Of a stretch of 64,000 nucleotides of DNA, positions 21,926 to 35,093 are shown piece by piece. A program made the position numbers and the translations under genes. The notes beneath the pieces were generated by a model. That model did no database searches. It had not been told where the DNA came from and saw only the letters and a list, made by a program, of their open reading frames with translations. This stretch comes from Eutreptiella sp. 'Long Island Sound 2002' (Eukaryota; Euglenozoa; Euglenophyceae; Eutreptiales; Eutreptiaceae). Numbering within the stretch: position 1 is the first letter of the stretch; each line of letters opens with the position of its first letter. The stretch spans positions 62,356,591-62,420,590 of the forward strand of contig OZ038380.1 of NCBI GenBank assembly GCA_964036045.1, read 5' to 3'.

Positions 21926-23694
21926 CTGAAAGTGGTCTGAGTGTGGGAAGGAGTTGACGTATGGCCCGTTGTTACACCCCACACACACACCTGATTCTAG
22001 CTGTCGTGTAGGAGTCCGTTCGCGGCGATTCTTTCCAAGCCAAGACTCTCGGGGCCGCTGCTATCCTTGAAGGCCATACATGACGTTCATGTGTCCTACA
22101 ATCACCTAGAACAAATTGCTCGAATGCTTTGGTTCCTACGTGCTCAGCTGATGTTCCTGCGTGCTCCGAGCAGTGAAATGTGAATGCCAGAGAACTGGAA
22201 ACGACAAACAACAGCGGTCCCTCATTCTAGACTTCTCCGATGCCTAGAAAGCCAATGACACGGTATGGACGGAGCTTCGTTCGGATGGAGATGATGTGGC
22301 CGTGTCGTGTTCCGCCCCTCCTTCAGGGCCGGCAACAACGAATGCGGCTACACAAATGGAATTCGGTGCAAGCATGATTACCATGCTGAATGCCATGTGG
22401 TTTCTCGCTTATTTGGTGGTTCGCAAGTACAAGGAAAAATGTCAGTCCAACAGCACCTAGTCGACACAAGCGTCCAACCGCACGGAAGTTACTAAAGGTC
22501 CAACCTCCGCAGGATTGCGCTTGAAGATAGTCATGGCCAAGAGATTCAAGGTCCAAGATGGAGTAGAGTACTTCGAGGTTCATTAGGGGCAGTGGGTCCG
22601 CACGGATTCGCAACCCTTGGGCCCGTGCAAGACGTGCAGATGATATGGGAAGATCGACGGGCATTGGCTATGGCAAGTGCCCGCTTTTGGAATGACAAGA
22701 CATGCCCCCCCTCAAACCCCTAGGAGGGGGACATGCAACTTTGGGAATGTCTGGCACCCCGGATTTCTGCCCCACAACCGCCACTAGCACCATTGGAGCC
22801 CGAGGGATTCATCAAAGGCCGTTGCTGTTGGAAGCTCGGAAAGCAGCGGGCTTCTATGACCCCCACAACTGTGTCTCGGACGCGATCATGTTCCCATAGA
22901 AAGGGAGTACCAGGGACGCCAATGCCCATGGCCTTCCCGCTGATGAACCCAATGTTCCTTCCCACCACCTCAAAGGTTGCTGCAGTGGGACACAACATGT
23001 GGTATCGGTAGGCACAATGTTGCCGGAAACTCTCCCCGGCCAATCAGTGGTGGTGCCCTAGCCTGTGCACATTGTTGTGCACTAATGTTGTACCACGGGA
23101 CAAACCCAAGTGCCTCTGCTACACTTCCCTATGCCATGCGATTTGACTGGAGGTTTTCATGCGCATGCCAATGGCATATGTTCCCTGCACCAAGCCATCA
23201 CGGACCTTTTGGGACGTTCGGCCGCAAGAATTTTGGTCATAGCATCCAATGCACAACAGATGCACCCCCCACCACTACGGCATGCAGTAAACTGCAACTG
23301 CTGGTGAGCATCCACAAAACGTGACACTGTCTTTGTACATACGTCATGTCAAGTTGCTTGGGTGCTGTGTGTATCAACATGCACCATGCATTCTTCCGCG
23401 TAGCAGCGAACGCCTTGTCATGCTCCACAGATTGTGCCACTAAGGCTTGCAACATAGCATGTGCTGCATGCCGGTCATCCCACTCCTTCAGACGGCACAC
23501 ACTAAGATGCATCTCATGCGCCTCAACACGCACCAGCAAGTGTTGTGCCACTCGCAACTTGCGGATTTGTAAACACCTTGCAACAGCCTCCACAAAATCA
23601 GGTGATGGTGCTATCACACCGGGAGACAAGGTACCATGGGGGTCATTGCAAACACCAGGTGGCAGCGCCATGACTGCCACACAAATGTGTCTTT
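21926..23694. other. Non-satellite island with an unrecognised minus-strand ORF
   Basis: An island between the (CA)n tract and renewed satellite. On the minus strand, 23731 to 23237 is open for 164 residues (text such as DFVEAVARCLQIRKLRV and SVCRLKEWDDRHAAHAML), and a second open stretch, 23043 to 22720, also reads plausibly (EVVGRNIGFISGKAMGIG). No known domain was found. The N-terminus of the 164-residue frame runs a few bases into satellite, so its start is doubtful. It could be a decayed transposon or a real exon. Confidence 0.25.
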
Positions 23695-24515
23695 GTCTGT
23701 CAAAATGGGTCCCAAAAACAACATTGATCATGATTGTTTAAAATGGGTCCCAATAACATTTGCTCGTCATTTTTGCACAAAACGGATCTCCAACCCATTT
23801 GTTGGTAAGTTTTGGTCAAAAATATTCCCGATTCATTTTTTCGTCATTTGTGGTAAAAATTGGACCCAATTCATGTTTTTTTTGGTCACCGGTGGGTGAA
23901 ACGGGGTCGTGATTAATTTTTGGGTCATTTTTGGTGAAAATAGTCCCGAAATGCGTCTCTCGGTCTTTTTTGGTCGAAATGCATCGCAAATCGACTTTTG
24001 ATCTTCTTTTGTTACATTGGGTCCCAAATGCTTTTTTTGGTCATTTTTGGTCACAATGGGTCCCGGATACATTGTTTGTTCATTATGGCTCATAATGAGT
24101 AAAACCATTGTTTGGTCAAAATGGCCAGAAAACAAATATTTAGTCGATCCAACGTGGGTGAAAATGGGTCGCATGTCCACTTTCTACTCATTTTCGGTTA
24201 AAAAGGGCTCCAAATGCTTTGATTGGTCTTTGGTGGTCAAAATGGTGCCCAAATCCATTTGCATGAAAATAGCTCCTAAATCCACATTGTCTTAATTATT
24301 GGTCAAAATGTCTCCCACATCCTTCCCTTGGTCATGTCTTGTCAAAATGGGTCCCAAATCAATTTTTTGGGTCATTATTGGTCAAAATGCATCACACATC
24401 CATGTGGTCATTCTTGGTTACAATGGGTCCTGAATCAATTTTTTGGCCATTTTCAGTGAGAATAGGTACCGGAAACATATGTTGGTGATTTTGGGTCACA
24501 ATGGTCCCAATCTGA
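23695..24515 (+). repeat. 39-bp satellite, forward block 3
   Basis: About 20 diverged copies, starting GTCAAAATGGGTCCC at 23699 and ending about 24515. It includes the CATCACACATCCATGTGGTC marker variant at about 24391. Confidence 0.9.
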
Positions 24516-25915
24516 GCAACCAAGACGCCGAAGCCTCCATCTTTTGACGTTCGTTCTCCCCGTGTATCCCATCACGCAGATTGTGTTGTGACTACGGTAC
24601 CGGGGGTTCCTTAAGAACTATTGGGCTGCTGTTGTACGTGCCTCCTTCCACGGATATGAAGACTATGACGGACCTTGTGACAATTTTGATGTGTTGGGAA
24701 TTGTATGTCACACCACGATCGGCTCGCTTTTTCAATTTTCCGTGCTTGGAGGTCTAACAGCTTCCATGTCTCACTTGGTACCCACCGTCTACGCAGAGGT
24801 GGTCTTATCCGGGGGTTGGGACCCCTGCTCGTTCCTCACATACGTCTTAGAGATGCGCCAGCCACACGAGAGCCACGTGAGTTAATTTCCATGAAAATCC
24901 CCTATCTGTTAACCACCAATTAGGTGTTCCATGCCCCCCGAGTGAGGGCGTGTAGAACAGCGTGGAGGATGGCTTAAAAAAGTGGGGAGGAACCCTAGAA
25001 AAGCAGAAAGGAAGCCTAGAAAAACAGTGAGGAAGCCTACAAAAGCGGACAGGAAGATGCGAAAACTGATGTTCTCCTCCTCCTATCGGTAGCAGACTTC
25101 CTCCCCGATTTTTAAGGCATTCTGCATGTTTTCGAGGCTTCCTGCATGGACGGATACGGCGGAGGCATCAAGCCTAGACAAGGTACAGCACACACGAGGC
25201 GTATCCACTCTAGTCCTCAACTAAGGGTACATCCCTCGGCAATGATTTGCAGAACGTCACAGGCCCCATATGGTCTACGAACTTTAGTAGTTTCCATTGC
25301 GGCCTTGGCCTTCCTGCGTGGTCGCTTCTAGTTCAGTTTTGGCAGCCACCCCAAGACGACGCAAAGCATGACCACCGATATACAGCCCGGGAGTGTTGCC
25401 GGTCAAAAAGTCAAGTGGTACATCTAGAAAAACGCTAGCTCGACTACCCCTTGGGGTTCGGTCCATGTTGTGCATCCCCCGGAGTGCGCGAGGTGAGACT
25501 CATAGGGTGTGCCAATGATTGATACCGAGGCATCCATTCTGTCGCCTCTGGTTCTAGTTCACATTGCGTTGTGCATGTGCACTCCACGCATGCCATAAGC
25601 GAGCGCATTCTTCTTCATTGCTCCTTGTCTTAAGCACTCAGGCACCGTGCGTCGCCGCGTGGGATAGTTGAGAAGGCCATTGCGGCAATGCATAATGCCA
25701 TGCGGGAGGATGCAACACAAGACCTACGCCCGACACCCTTGATTGTATTGCTGCTTGATGCCTTGGATAAGCAAAGGCATCGGATAGTCGAGTATGCCAT
25801 CCTACTCGTTGAGCCAGGGACTGGCCTTGAAGGGAGGTGAGAAGTGTTCCTTGGTACTTGTCATGTGGCCTCTCAAGATGTGTAGGGTATCACAATACAC
25901 ATGAAGTCCATGTTA
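24516..25915. other. Non-satellite island, no recognised gene
   Basis: Contains a small degenerate tandem at about 24985-25050 (three units of about 25 bp around GGAAGCCTAGAAAA) with reverse-complement words nearby (CGAGGCTTCCTG, about 25130). Short coding-like text appears on the plus strand around 25680-25820 (AAMHNAMREDA, LLLDALDKQRH), but stops and lack of motifs prevent a call. Confidence 0.3.
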
Positions 25916-28034
25916 GTGACATCGGTCCCAATACCATGCGCACGTCATTTTTGGTCAAAATGGGTCCCGATTCATTTTTTGCCAGTTTTGGTCGAGATTG
26001 ATCCAAATCCAATTTTTGGTCATTGGTGGTAAAATTGAGTGGCAAACTCATTGTTAATCACCTTTGGTTAAAATGGGTGCACATCTATGTTTTGGTCATC
26101 TGCGGTTACAATGGGTCCCAAATCCATTTTTTTGGTCATTTTTTATCACAATGGGTCGCGCATACATTGTTTGTCCAATATAGCTCATAATGGCTCCGAA
26201 ACCATTGCTTGGTCAAATTGGGCCCCAAATCGATTTTTTCGTCGGTGTTGGTCAAAATGGGTCATACTTCATTTTCTTGGTCAATCCAGTTGTTGGTGAT
26301 TGTCGGTGAAAAATGGTTGCACATACACTGCTTGGTAATTTTTGGTCAAAATGGGTTCCAAATCCTTCTCTTGGTCATTGTTGGTCGAAATGGTTCCCAA
26401 ATCCATTTTTTTCGTCCTTTTTTTGTGGGAATGGCCCCCGAGTCCATTGATTCGTGATTGCTGGTCAAAATAGCTCCCACATACTTTCCTTGGTCACTTT
26501 GGCCAAAATGACTCCCAAATCGATTTTTCGGGTCAGTTGTGGTCAAAATGCATCACACATCCATGGAGCGGTCAATCTTGGTTACAATGGGTCCCAAATC
26601 CATTGTTTCAACAATTTTCAGTCAAAATAGGTCCCGGAAACATATGGTGGTCATCTTTGGTCAAATGGTAAGCCAAATCCATTGTTTGGTCAAAATACCT
26701 TCGGAATCCATCTTTTAGTCCTTGCTGATCAAAAGAGGTCCCAAATCCATCAATTCGATTATGATCGGCTAAACCGGGTGCGGCTACCATTTGCTCGTGA
26801 TTATCGGTCAAAATGGGTCCCAAACCAATTCGTTGGTAAGTTTGGTCAAAATGTCTCCTGATTCATTTCGTGGTCACTTTCAGTGAAAATGGGTTCCAAG
26901 TCCGAAAATGGGTTCCAAGTCCATTTTTGGGTCATCGGTGGTGAAAATGGGTCGCCATGTATTATTTGGTAATTTTTGTTCAGAATGGCCCCCGAAATTT
27001 TTTGTGGGTCATTGCTGGTCAAAATGACTCCCAAATGTTTTTCTTAGTGAATTCTGGTCAAAGTGGGTGACAAATCCATGTTTTGGTCATCTTTGGTTAC
27101 AATGGGTCTCATTCCTTGATGATTCTGGTCAACATGGCTTCCAAATTCCTTTTTTTGGTCATTTCTCATCCAAATGGCGCCAAAATCCATTTGTTTCCTC
27201 ATTTTTGGTTAAAATGGGTCCCACATCCTTTCCTTGGTGATTTTTGGTCAAAATGGGTCCCAAATCCAATTTTTTCGTTTTTTGTCAAAATGCATCACTC
27301 ATCCATGTGGTGGTCATTCTTGGTTACAATAGGTCCAATTCCATTTTTTTCGTCCTTTTTGGTCATAATGGGTCCCGGATACATTGTTTGTTCATTATGG
27401 CTCATAATGGATCCGAAACCATTGTTTGGTCACTTTGTGGTCAATGTTGGTCAAAATGGGTCATAGTTCCCGATTATGGACAATCTAGTTCCTGGTCATT
27501 TTTGGTGAAAATGGGGCGCAATTCAATGTTTTGGTCATTTTTGGTCAAAACGGGTTCCAAACACGTTTTTTCGTCAGTTGTGGTTAAAATTGGTCCCCCA
27601 TTGCTTCCTTGGTGATCTTTGGTCGAATGGTCAAATCGATTTTTTGGGTCAATTTTGGCCAAAATGCATCACACATTCATGTAGTGGTCATTCTTCGTGA
27701 CAATGGGTCTAAAATCCATTTTTTCGCCATTTTCAATTAGAATAGGTCCCGGGAACACATGTTGGTCATTTTTGGGCATGATGGGTACGAAATCCATTGT
27801 TCGGTCAAAACGGGTCCCCAATCCATTTTGTAGTCTTTGTTGGTCAAAATAGGTCCCAAATCAGTCCGTTTGATCATGATTGGTTAAAAATTGGTCCCAA
27901 CACCAATTGCTCGGCATTTTTAGTCAAAATGGGTGTGAAAATGCATTTGTTGGTCAGTTTTGGTCAAAATGAGTCTTTATTCATTTTTTCGTCACTTTTG
28001 ATCAAAACGGCTCCTCATTCCGTTTTTGGGTCAA
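25916..28034 (+). repeat. 39-bp satellite, forward block 4
   Basis: Continuous diverged copies, mainly forward. Variant monomers carrying CATCACACATCCATG recur at about 26551, 27293 and 27667, giving higher-order structure. Confidence 0.95.
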
Positions 28035-28142
28035 TGGTCAATTTGGGACGCAAATTGACCAAGAATCACGCAGGAAAGGATGTGGGAGCCATTTTCACCA
28101 CAAGTGACCAAGAAAAGCATTTCGAGCCAATTTGACCAAACA
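28035..28142 (-). repeat. 39-bp satellite, short inverted segment
   Basis: About three monomers in reverse complement (ATTGACCAAGAATCACG ... GAGCCAATTTGACCAAA) embedded in a forward array, consistent with a small local inversion. Confidence 0.8.
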
Positions 28143-31100
28143 TCCATGGAGTGGTCATTCTTGGCTACAATGGGTCCCAAATCCTTTATTTCGCAATTGT
28201 TAGTCAAAATAGGTCCCCGAAACATATGTCGGTCATTTTTGTTCAAATGGGGTGCCAAATCTTTGCTTTGTCAAAACACGTCCCGAATTCAATTTGTAGT
28301 TTGTGTTGGTCAAATTAGATCCCTATCCATCTGTTGGATCATGATTGGTTAAAATGTGTCCCCATATAATACCAATTCCTCGTGATTTTTAGTTGGGTCC
28401 GAAACCGATTTGTTGGTTAGTTTTGGTGAGGATTGCTCGCACATCCATTTTTGGGTCATTTTTGGTCAAAACGGGTTCCAAATGCTTTTTGTGGTCGTTT
28501 TTGGCCAAAAAGGCCGGGAATCCATTTTCCCCTCATTTTTGGTTAAAATGGCTTTCCCATCCGTTCTTTGGTGATTTTTGGTCACAATGGGTCCCAAACC
28601 GTTCTTTTGGGTCATTTTTGGTCCAAATGCATCACACATCCATGTCCTGGTCATTCTTGGTTACAATGCGTCCCAAATCCATTTTTTGGGTCATTTTTGG
28701 TCATAATGGGTCCCGGATACATTGTTTGGTCGTTATAGCTCATAATGGGTCCGAAACCATCGTTTGGTAAAAACGGGCCCCAAATGAGTTTTTTGGTCAC
28801 TGTTCGTCACATTGGGTGACAAGACCTTTTTATGGTAACTCCATTTGTTGGTCGTCTTTGGTCGAAAATGGGTTCCAAATGCTTCTCTTGGTCATTCTTG
28901 GTGAAAATGGGTCCCACATCCTTTCCTTGGTAATTTTTGGTCGAAATGGCTCCCAAATTAATTTTTTGTGTCATTTTTGGTCAAAATGCATCACACAGTT
29001 TTTTAGTCATTTTTCATTACAATGGGTCGCAAATGCATTATTTCGCAATTTTCAATCAAACTATGTCCCGGAAACATAAATTGGTCAGTTTTGGTCAAAA
29101 TGGGTGCCAAATCCAATTGCTCATCATTTTTGGTCCAAATGCGTCCAAAAATCCTTTTTTGGGTCCGTTTTGGTCGAAATGAGTCCCCAATCACTTTTCG
29201 TCACTTTGGGCAAAATGGCTTCCAAATCCAATATTGGGTCATCCATTGGTGGTGAAAATGGTTCACGATTCAATCTTTGGTCATTTTTGGTCAAAATGGG
29301 CTGCAAATCCCTTGTTTGGTCATTTTTGGTCAAAATGGGTCCCAAATTCGTGCTTTGGTAGTATTTGGTTACAATGGGCCCCAAATCGATTTTTTGGTGA
29401 TTTTCAGTCACAATGCGTCTCGGATACTTTTTTTGTTCATTATAGCTTAGACCCAAACAATTGTTTGGGCAAAATGAGTCCCAAATCTAGTTTTTGGTTA
29501 GTGTTGGTCAAAATGGGTGACAGTTCCTGATTATGGTCAATCCAATTGGTGGTCATTTTTGGTGAAAATGGGGCGCATTTCCATTTATTGGTTACTTTTG
29601 GTCAAAATGGCTTCCCAATGCTTCTCTTGGTCCTTTTTGGTCAAAATGGCCCCCAAATCTATTTCTTCATCATTTTTGGTTAAAATGGCCCCCACATTCT
29701 TGATAATTTTTGGTCAAATTGGGTCCCAATTTGATTTATTTGGGTCAATTTTGGTCAAAATGCATCACACATCCATGTGGTGGTCATTCTTGGGTACAAT
29801 GGGTCCCAAATCCAATTTTTCGAAATTTTCAATCAAAATACGACCCGGAAACATTTGTTGGTGCTTTTTGGTCACAATCAGTGCACAATCCATTGCTTGG
29901 TAAAAATGCATCCCCAATCCATTTTGCAATCTTTGTCGGTCAAATTAGGTCCCAAATCCATCCGTTTGATCATGATTGGTTATAACGGGTCCCAATATAA
30001 TTACCAAATGCCCGTCGTTTTTGGTCAAAATGGATCTCAATCCCGGTTTGTTGGTCACTTTTGGTTAAAATTAGTCCCTATTCATTTTTTCGTCACTTTT
30101 GGTCAAAATCGCTCCCAAATCCAGTTTTGGGTCATCAATGGTGAAAATGGGTCGCCATTCTTTTTTGGTCATTTTTGATTAAATTGATTCCCAAATGCTT
30201 TTCTTCGTCATTTTTGGTCAAAATGAGTTGCAAATGCATTTTTTCATCATTTTTTGTCAAAATGGGTCCGAAATTCTTGCTTTGGTCATCTTTTGTTACA
30301 ATGGGTCCCAACTTCATTTTTTGGAGAGTTTGGGCACAATGGGTCCCGCATACATTGTTAGTTCATTCTAGCTCATAATGGGTCCGAAAGCATTGTTTGG
30401 TCAAAATAAGCCCCAAATCTTTTTTTGGTCGGCGTTGGTCAAAATGGGTGACGGTTCATTTTTTTGGTCAATCCAATTGTTGGTCATTTGGGGTGAAAAT
30501 GGGTCGCAAATCCATTTTTCGGTCATTTGTGGTCAAAATGGATTCCAAATCCTTTTTTTCGTCATTTTTCGTCTGAAAGGCCCCAAATTAATTCTTTCGC
30601 AATTTTTGGGCAAAATGGCTCCCACCTCCTTTCCTTGGTCATGCTTTGTCAAAATGGGTCCCAAAAAATTTTTTTGGGTCATTTTTGGTTGAAATGCATT
30701 ACACATCCATGTAGTGGGCATTCTTGGTTACAATGGGTTCCAAATGCATATCTTAGCAATTTTGAGTCAGAATAACTCCATGATACACATGTTGGCGATT
30801 TTTGGTCAAAAGGTGTGCAAAACTCATTGCATGGTCAAAATGGGGCCCGAATCGATCCATTTGATCGGTATTGGTTAAAATGGGTCCTAATAGCATTTGC
30901 TCGTCACTTTTCGTCAAAATGGGACCCAAACCCATTTGTTGGCTATTTTTGTTCCGAATGAGTCCCGATTCTCTTTTCATCACTTTTGGTCAAAATGGGT
31001 CCCAAATCCATTTTTTGGTCATTCGTGGTGAAAATGGGTCCATATTCATTTTTTGGTCATTTTTGGTCAAACCGTTCCCAAAGGGTTTTCTTGGGCGTTT

Positions 31101-32549
31101 TTGGTCAAAACAGGTGGCAAATCCATTTTTCGGTCAGGTCTGGTCAAAATGGGTCGCAAATCGATGTTTTGGTCATCTTTGGTTACAAAGGATCCCAAAT
31201 CCATTTTTTCCTCGTTTTTTGTCATAATGGGTCGGGTGCGGTGTTTGTTCATTTCAGGTCATAATGAGTCCCAAACTATTGTTTGCTCAAAATGGGCCCC
31301 ATATGCATTTTTTGGTCACTATGGGTCAAACCGGGTGACAGTTCATTTTTTTGGTCAATCCCATTGCTGATCATATTTGGTGAAAATGGGTCGCAAATCC
31401 AATTTTTGATCATTTCTGGTCAAAATGGGTCCTAAATGCTTTTCTTGGTCTTTTGTGGTCAAAGTGGCCCCCAAATCCATTTCTTTCGTCATTTGTCGTT
31501 AAAATGGGCCCCAAAATCAATTTTTTTTCGTATTTTGTTCAAAATAGGTCCTATATCCTTTCTTTGGTGATTTTTGGTCAAAATGGGTCCCAAATCAATT
31601 TTTGGGTGATTTTTGGTCAAAATGCATCACACATCCATGTAGTGGTCATTCTTGGTTACAATGGGTCCCGCATCCATTTTTGGGCAATTTGTAATCAGAA
31701 CACATTCCGGATACATATGGTGCTGAATTTTGGTCAAAATGGGTGCGAAATTTATTGCATGGTCAGAATGGGTCTCGAATCCATCCATTTGATCATGATT
31801 GGTCAAAATAGATCCCAATACCATCTGCTCGTCATTTTTGGTCAAAATGTGTCCAAAACCCATTTGTCTGTTCGTTTGCTTGTTCGTCAACTTTGGGCCC
31901 AATGAGTTAACATTTTTTTCGGTCGCTTTTGGTCAAAATGGGTCCCCATTCCATTTTTTGGTCATCGGTGGTGACAAGCGGTGCAAAGTCATTTTCTGGT
32001 CATTTTTGGTGAAAATGGTTCGTCATTTTGCATTAAAATCGGCCCCAAAATCAATTTTTTTCGTATTTTGTTCAAAATAGGTCCTATATCCTTTCTTTGG
32101 TGATTTTTGGTCAAAATGGGTCCCAAATCAATTTCTGGGTCATTTTTGGTCAAAATGCCTCACACATCCATGCAGTGGTCATTCTTGGTTACAATGGGTC
32201 CAATCCAGTTTTTGGCAATTTTGAATCAAAACAGAGCCCAGCTACATATGGTGGTGATTTTTGGTCAAAATGGGTGCGAAATTTATTGCATGGTCAAAAT
32301 GGGTCTCGAATCCATCCAATTGATCATGATTGGTCAAAATAGATCCCAATACCATCTGCTCGTCATTTTTGGTCAAAATGTGTCCAAAACCCATTTGTTT
32401 GTTAAATTTGGGCCCAATGAGTTCCGATTCATTTTGTGGTCACTTTTGGTCAAAATGGGTCCCCATTCCATTTTTTGGTCATTGGTGGTGACAATGGGTC
32501 CAAATTCATTTTTTGGCCATTTTTGTTGAAAACGGTTCCCAAAGGCGTT
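28143..32549 (+). repeat. 39-bp satellite, forward block 5
   Basis: About 110 monomers. The CATCACACATCCATG-type marker monomer recurs at about 28629, 28989, 29763, 30700, 31625 and 32158. A 533-bp segment is tandemly duplicated (31501-32033 and 32034 onward). Confidence 0.95.
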
Positions 32550-32945
32550 TCGACCAAAAATTACCAAAAAGTAGATTGGGAGCAATTTTGACCAAAAATG
32601 ACCAACAAAATTATTTGAGACCCATTTTGACCAAAGATGATCAAAAATTGGATTCGCGGCCGATTTTGACCAAATGTGACCAACAACTGGATTGACCAAA
32701 ACAATGAACCGTCACCCATTTTGACCAATAGTGACAAAAAAAGAAATCAATCTGGGGCCCATTTTGACCAAACAATGGTTTGGGAGATCGGATGAGCTAC
32801 AAGGAAGAAACCATGCATCTGGGACCCATTGTGACCAAAAATGACCAACAAATGGATTTGGTACCTAATGTGACCACAGATGATCAAAACATGGATTTGG
32901 GACCATTTTGACCGAAAATGACCAAAAAATGGATTTGCGACCCAT
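32550..32945 (-). repeat. 39-bp satellite, inverted block
   Basis: About ten monomers in reverse complement between forward blocks. The left switch is at CGTTTCGACCAAAAATTACC (32547-32566) and the right switch lies between TTTTGACAAG and TGACAGTTC (about 32946-32960). Confidence 0.9.
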
Positions 32946-34770
32946 TTTGACAAGTGACAGTTCATTTGTTTGGTCAATCTAGTTGTTGGTCATTTTTGAT
33001 GAAAATGGGTCGGAAATCAACATTTTGGCCACTTTTGGTCAAAATGGCCCCCGAAAGCATTGTTTTCGTCATTTTTTGTCAAAATGGGTCCCAAATTCTT
33101 TCCTTGGTCATCTTTGGACAAAACGGGTCCGAATCCATTTTTTGGTCATTTTTGGTCAAAGTGGGTGTGGTATACATTGTTTGGTCTTTGTGGTCACCAT
33201 AGGTCCTAAATGAATTGTTTGGTCAAAAATGGGTCTCCAACCCATTTCTTGGTGTTTTTTGGCCCAAAAAGGACGCAAAACAAGTTTTTGTTCAATTTTA
33301 GTCAAAATGGGTCCCACTGACATTTGTTCGTTATCTTTGGTCAATATGGCTCCCAAATCCATGTTTTGGTCATCCTTGTTCCAAATGGGTCCGAAATCCA
33401 TCTTGTGGTCATTTTTGGTCAAAATGCACCCCAAATCCGTTGTTGTCCCAAATCCATTTTTCCTTGATTGTTTTGTCAAAACAGGTCCCAAATCGATCTT
33501 TTGGTGATTTTTTTTGTCAACTTGGGTCCCAAATCCATTTTTTGGTCATTGTCGGTCACATTGGGTCGCATATCCATTCTTTGGCTAAAATGGGTCCCAA
33601 ATCCATTTCTTTGGTCATTTTTGGTCAAAATGGGTCCCAAATACATTTCCTTGGTCATTTTTCGGCAAAATGGGTCCCGGATCTATTTTTTGGTCACTTT
33701 TGGTCAAAACAGGTCCGAAATCCATCTTTTGATCATTCTTTGTCAAGATGGGCCCCAAATGAATTCTTTTGTCATCTGGGGGCAAAATGAGTCCCAAATC
33801 CAGTTTCTGGTCATGTTTGGTCAAAATGGGTCCCAAATCCATTTCTTTGGTGATTTTTTGGTCAAAACAGGTTCAAAACCAGTTTTTGGTCACAATTGGT
33901 CAAAATGGGTCCCAAATTCATCTTTTGGTCATCTTCGTCAAAATGGGTCCCAAATCCATTCTTTTTAGGTCAGTTTTGGTCAAAATGGATCCCAAATTCA
34001 TTTTCACATCATTCTCGGTCAACATGGGGCCAAACCCACAATTTTGGTCATTTTTGGTCAAAATGGGCCGCAATTCCACTTTTCAGTCATTTTTCGTTAA
34101 AATGGGTCCCAAATCCATTTTTTAGGTCAGTTTGGGTCAAAATGGATCGCCAATTCATTTTCACATGATTGTTGGTCAACATGGGGCCAAATCCAGAATT
34201 TTGGTCATTTTTGGTCAAAATGGGCCACAACTACATTTTCCAGTCATTTTTGGTTAAAATGGGTCCCAAATCCATCTTTTGGTCATTTTTGGTTGAAACG
34301 GGTCCCGAATCCATATTTTGGTTGAAAGGGGTACCAATCCGGTTTTTTGTCAAAATGGGTCCCAAATCCATTCCCTGGGCATTTGTGGTCAAAATGGCTT
34401 CCCAATCCACTTTCTGGTCCTTTTGCGGTCAAAATGAGTCCCAAATCCAGTTTTCCGGGAATTTTGGTCAAGATACGTCCCAAATCCATTTTTTGGTCAT
34501 TTTTGGTCAAAATGAGTCCCAAAATCGTTATTTGGTTGCAATGGCTCCCAAATCCATTGTCTGGTTGAAAGGGGCACAAAATCCAGTTTTTGGTCAAAAT
34601 AGGTACCAAATCCGTTTCTTTTGTCAAAATGGGTACCAGATCCGCTTTTTGATCAAAATGGGTGCGAAATCCATGCTTTGATCACAATGGCATCCACTTC
34701 CATTTTTTGGTGAAAATTGATCCCAATTCCGTTTTTCAGTGGAAATGGGTCCCAAATCCGTTCTTTGAGC
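32946..34770 (+). repeat. 39-bp satellite, forward block 6 (most homogeneous)
   Basis: The best-conserved copies, for example 33590-33700 and 33800-33960, give a monomer of 38-41 bp made of CAAAATGGGTCCCAAATCCA then TTTTTTGGTCATTTTTGGT. A four-monomer higher-order unit of 157 bp is visible around 34017-34330 (GGTCAACATGGGGCC at 34017 and 34174). The block ends about 320 bp before candidate exon A. Confidence 0.95.
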
Positions 34771-35093
34771 GTTCAATGTTGGGCAGACGTTTTGGGGCTC
34801 AGCAGGGAACTGAATTTGAACGGCTTACCGGAAGAATCCATTGCTAACGGACGCCGCCCTCTCCTCCCCCTGCATTTGGGGCCCAGCGGCGCCTGACCCA
34901 CCCACCCATCAGAAAACCTTCCTTCAGAGAAGGAAAGATTTTTATGAAAGAGGCCCAAAATTGGAGACCAATTTGAGGTGCACAAACTTTTTTGGGTGTC
35001 GGACCCACTGGGAGAGGGGGGGGGGGGGGGGTGCCAACAAACAATGGCCTGTCACGGAAGTCCACAGGACACAACTCCGACGCGGGGCAGTAC
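34771..35093. other. Spacer between satellite and candidate exon A
   Basis: Non-repetitive apart from a G run (35017-35030). If the minus-strand gene model is right this is the start of the intron that contains the satellite field. No gene seen. Confidence 0.4.

Noticed and set aside
34169-34681. Aromatic-rich 170-residue ORF suggestive of a membrane protein
   Set aside because: The repeated 13-residue Phe/Trp/Lys pattern is the direct translation of the 39-bp monomer.
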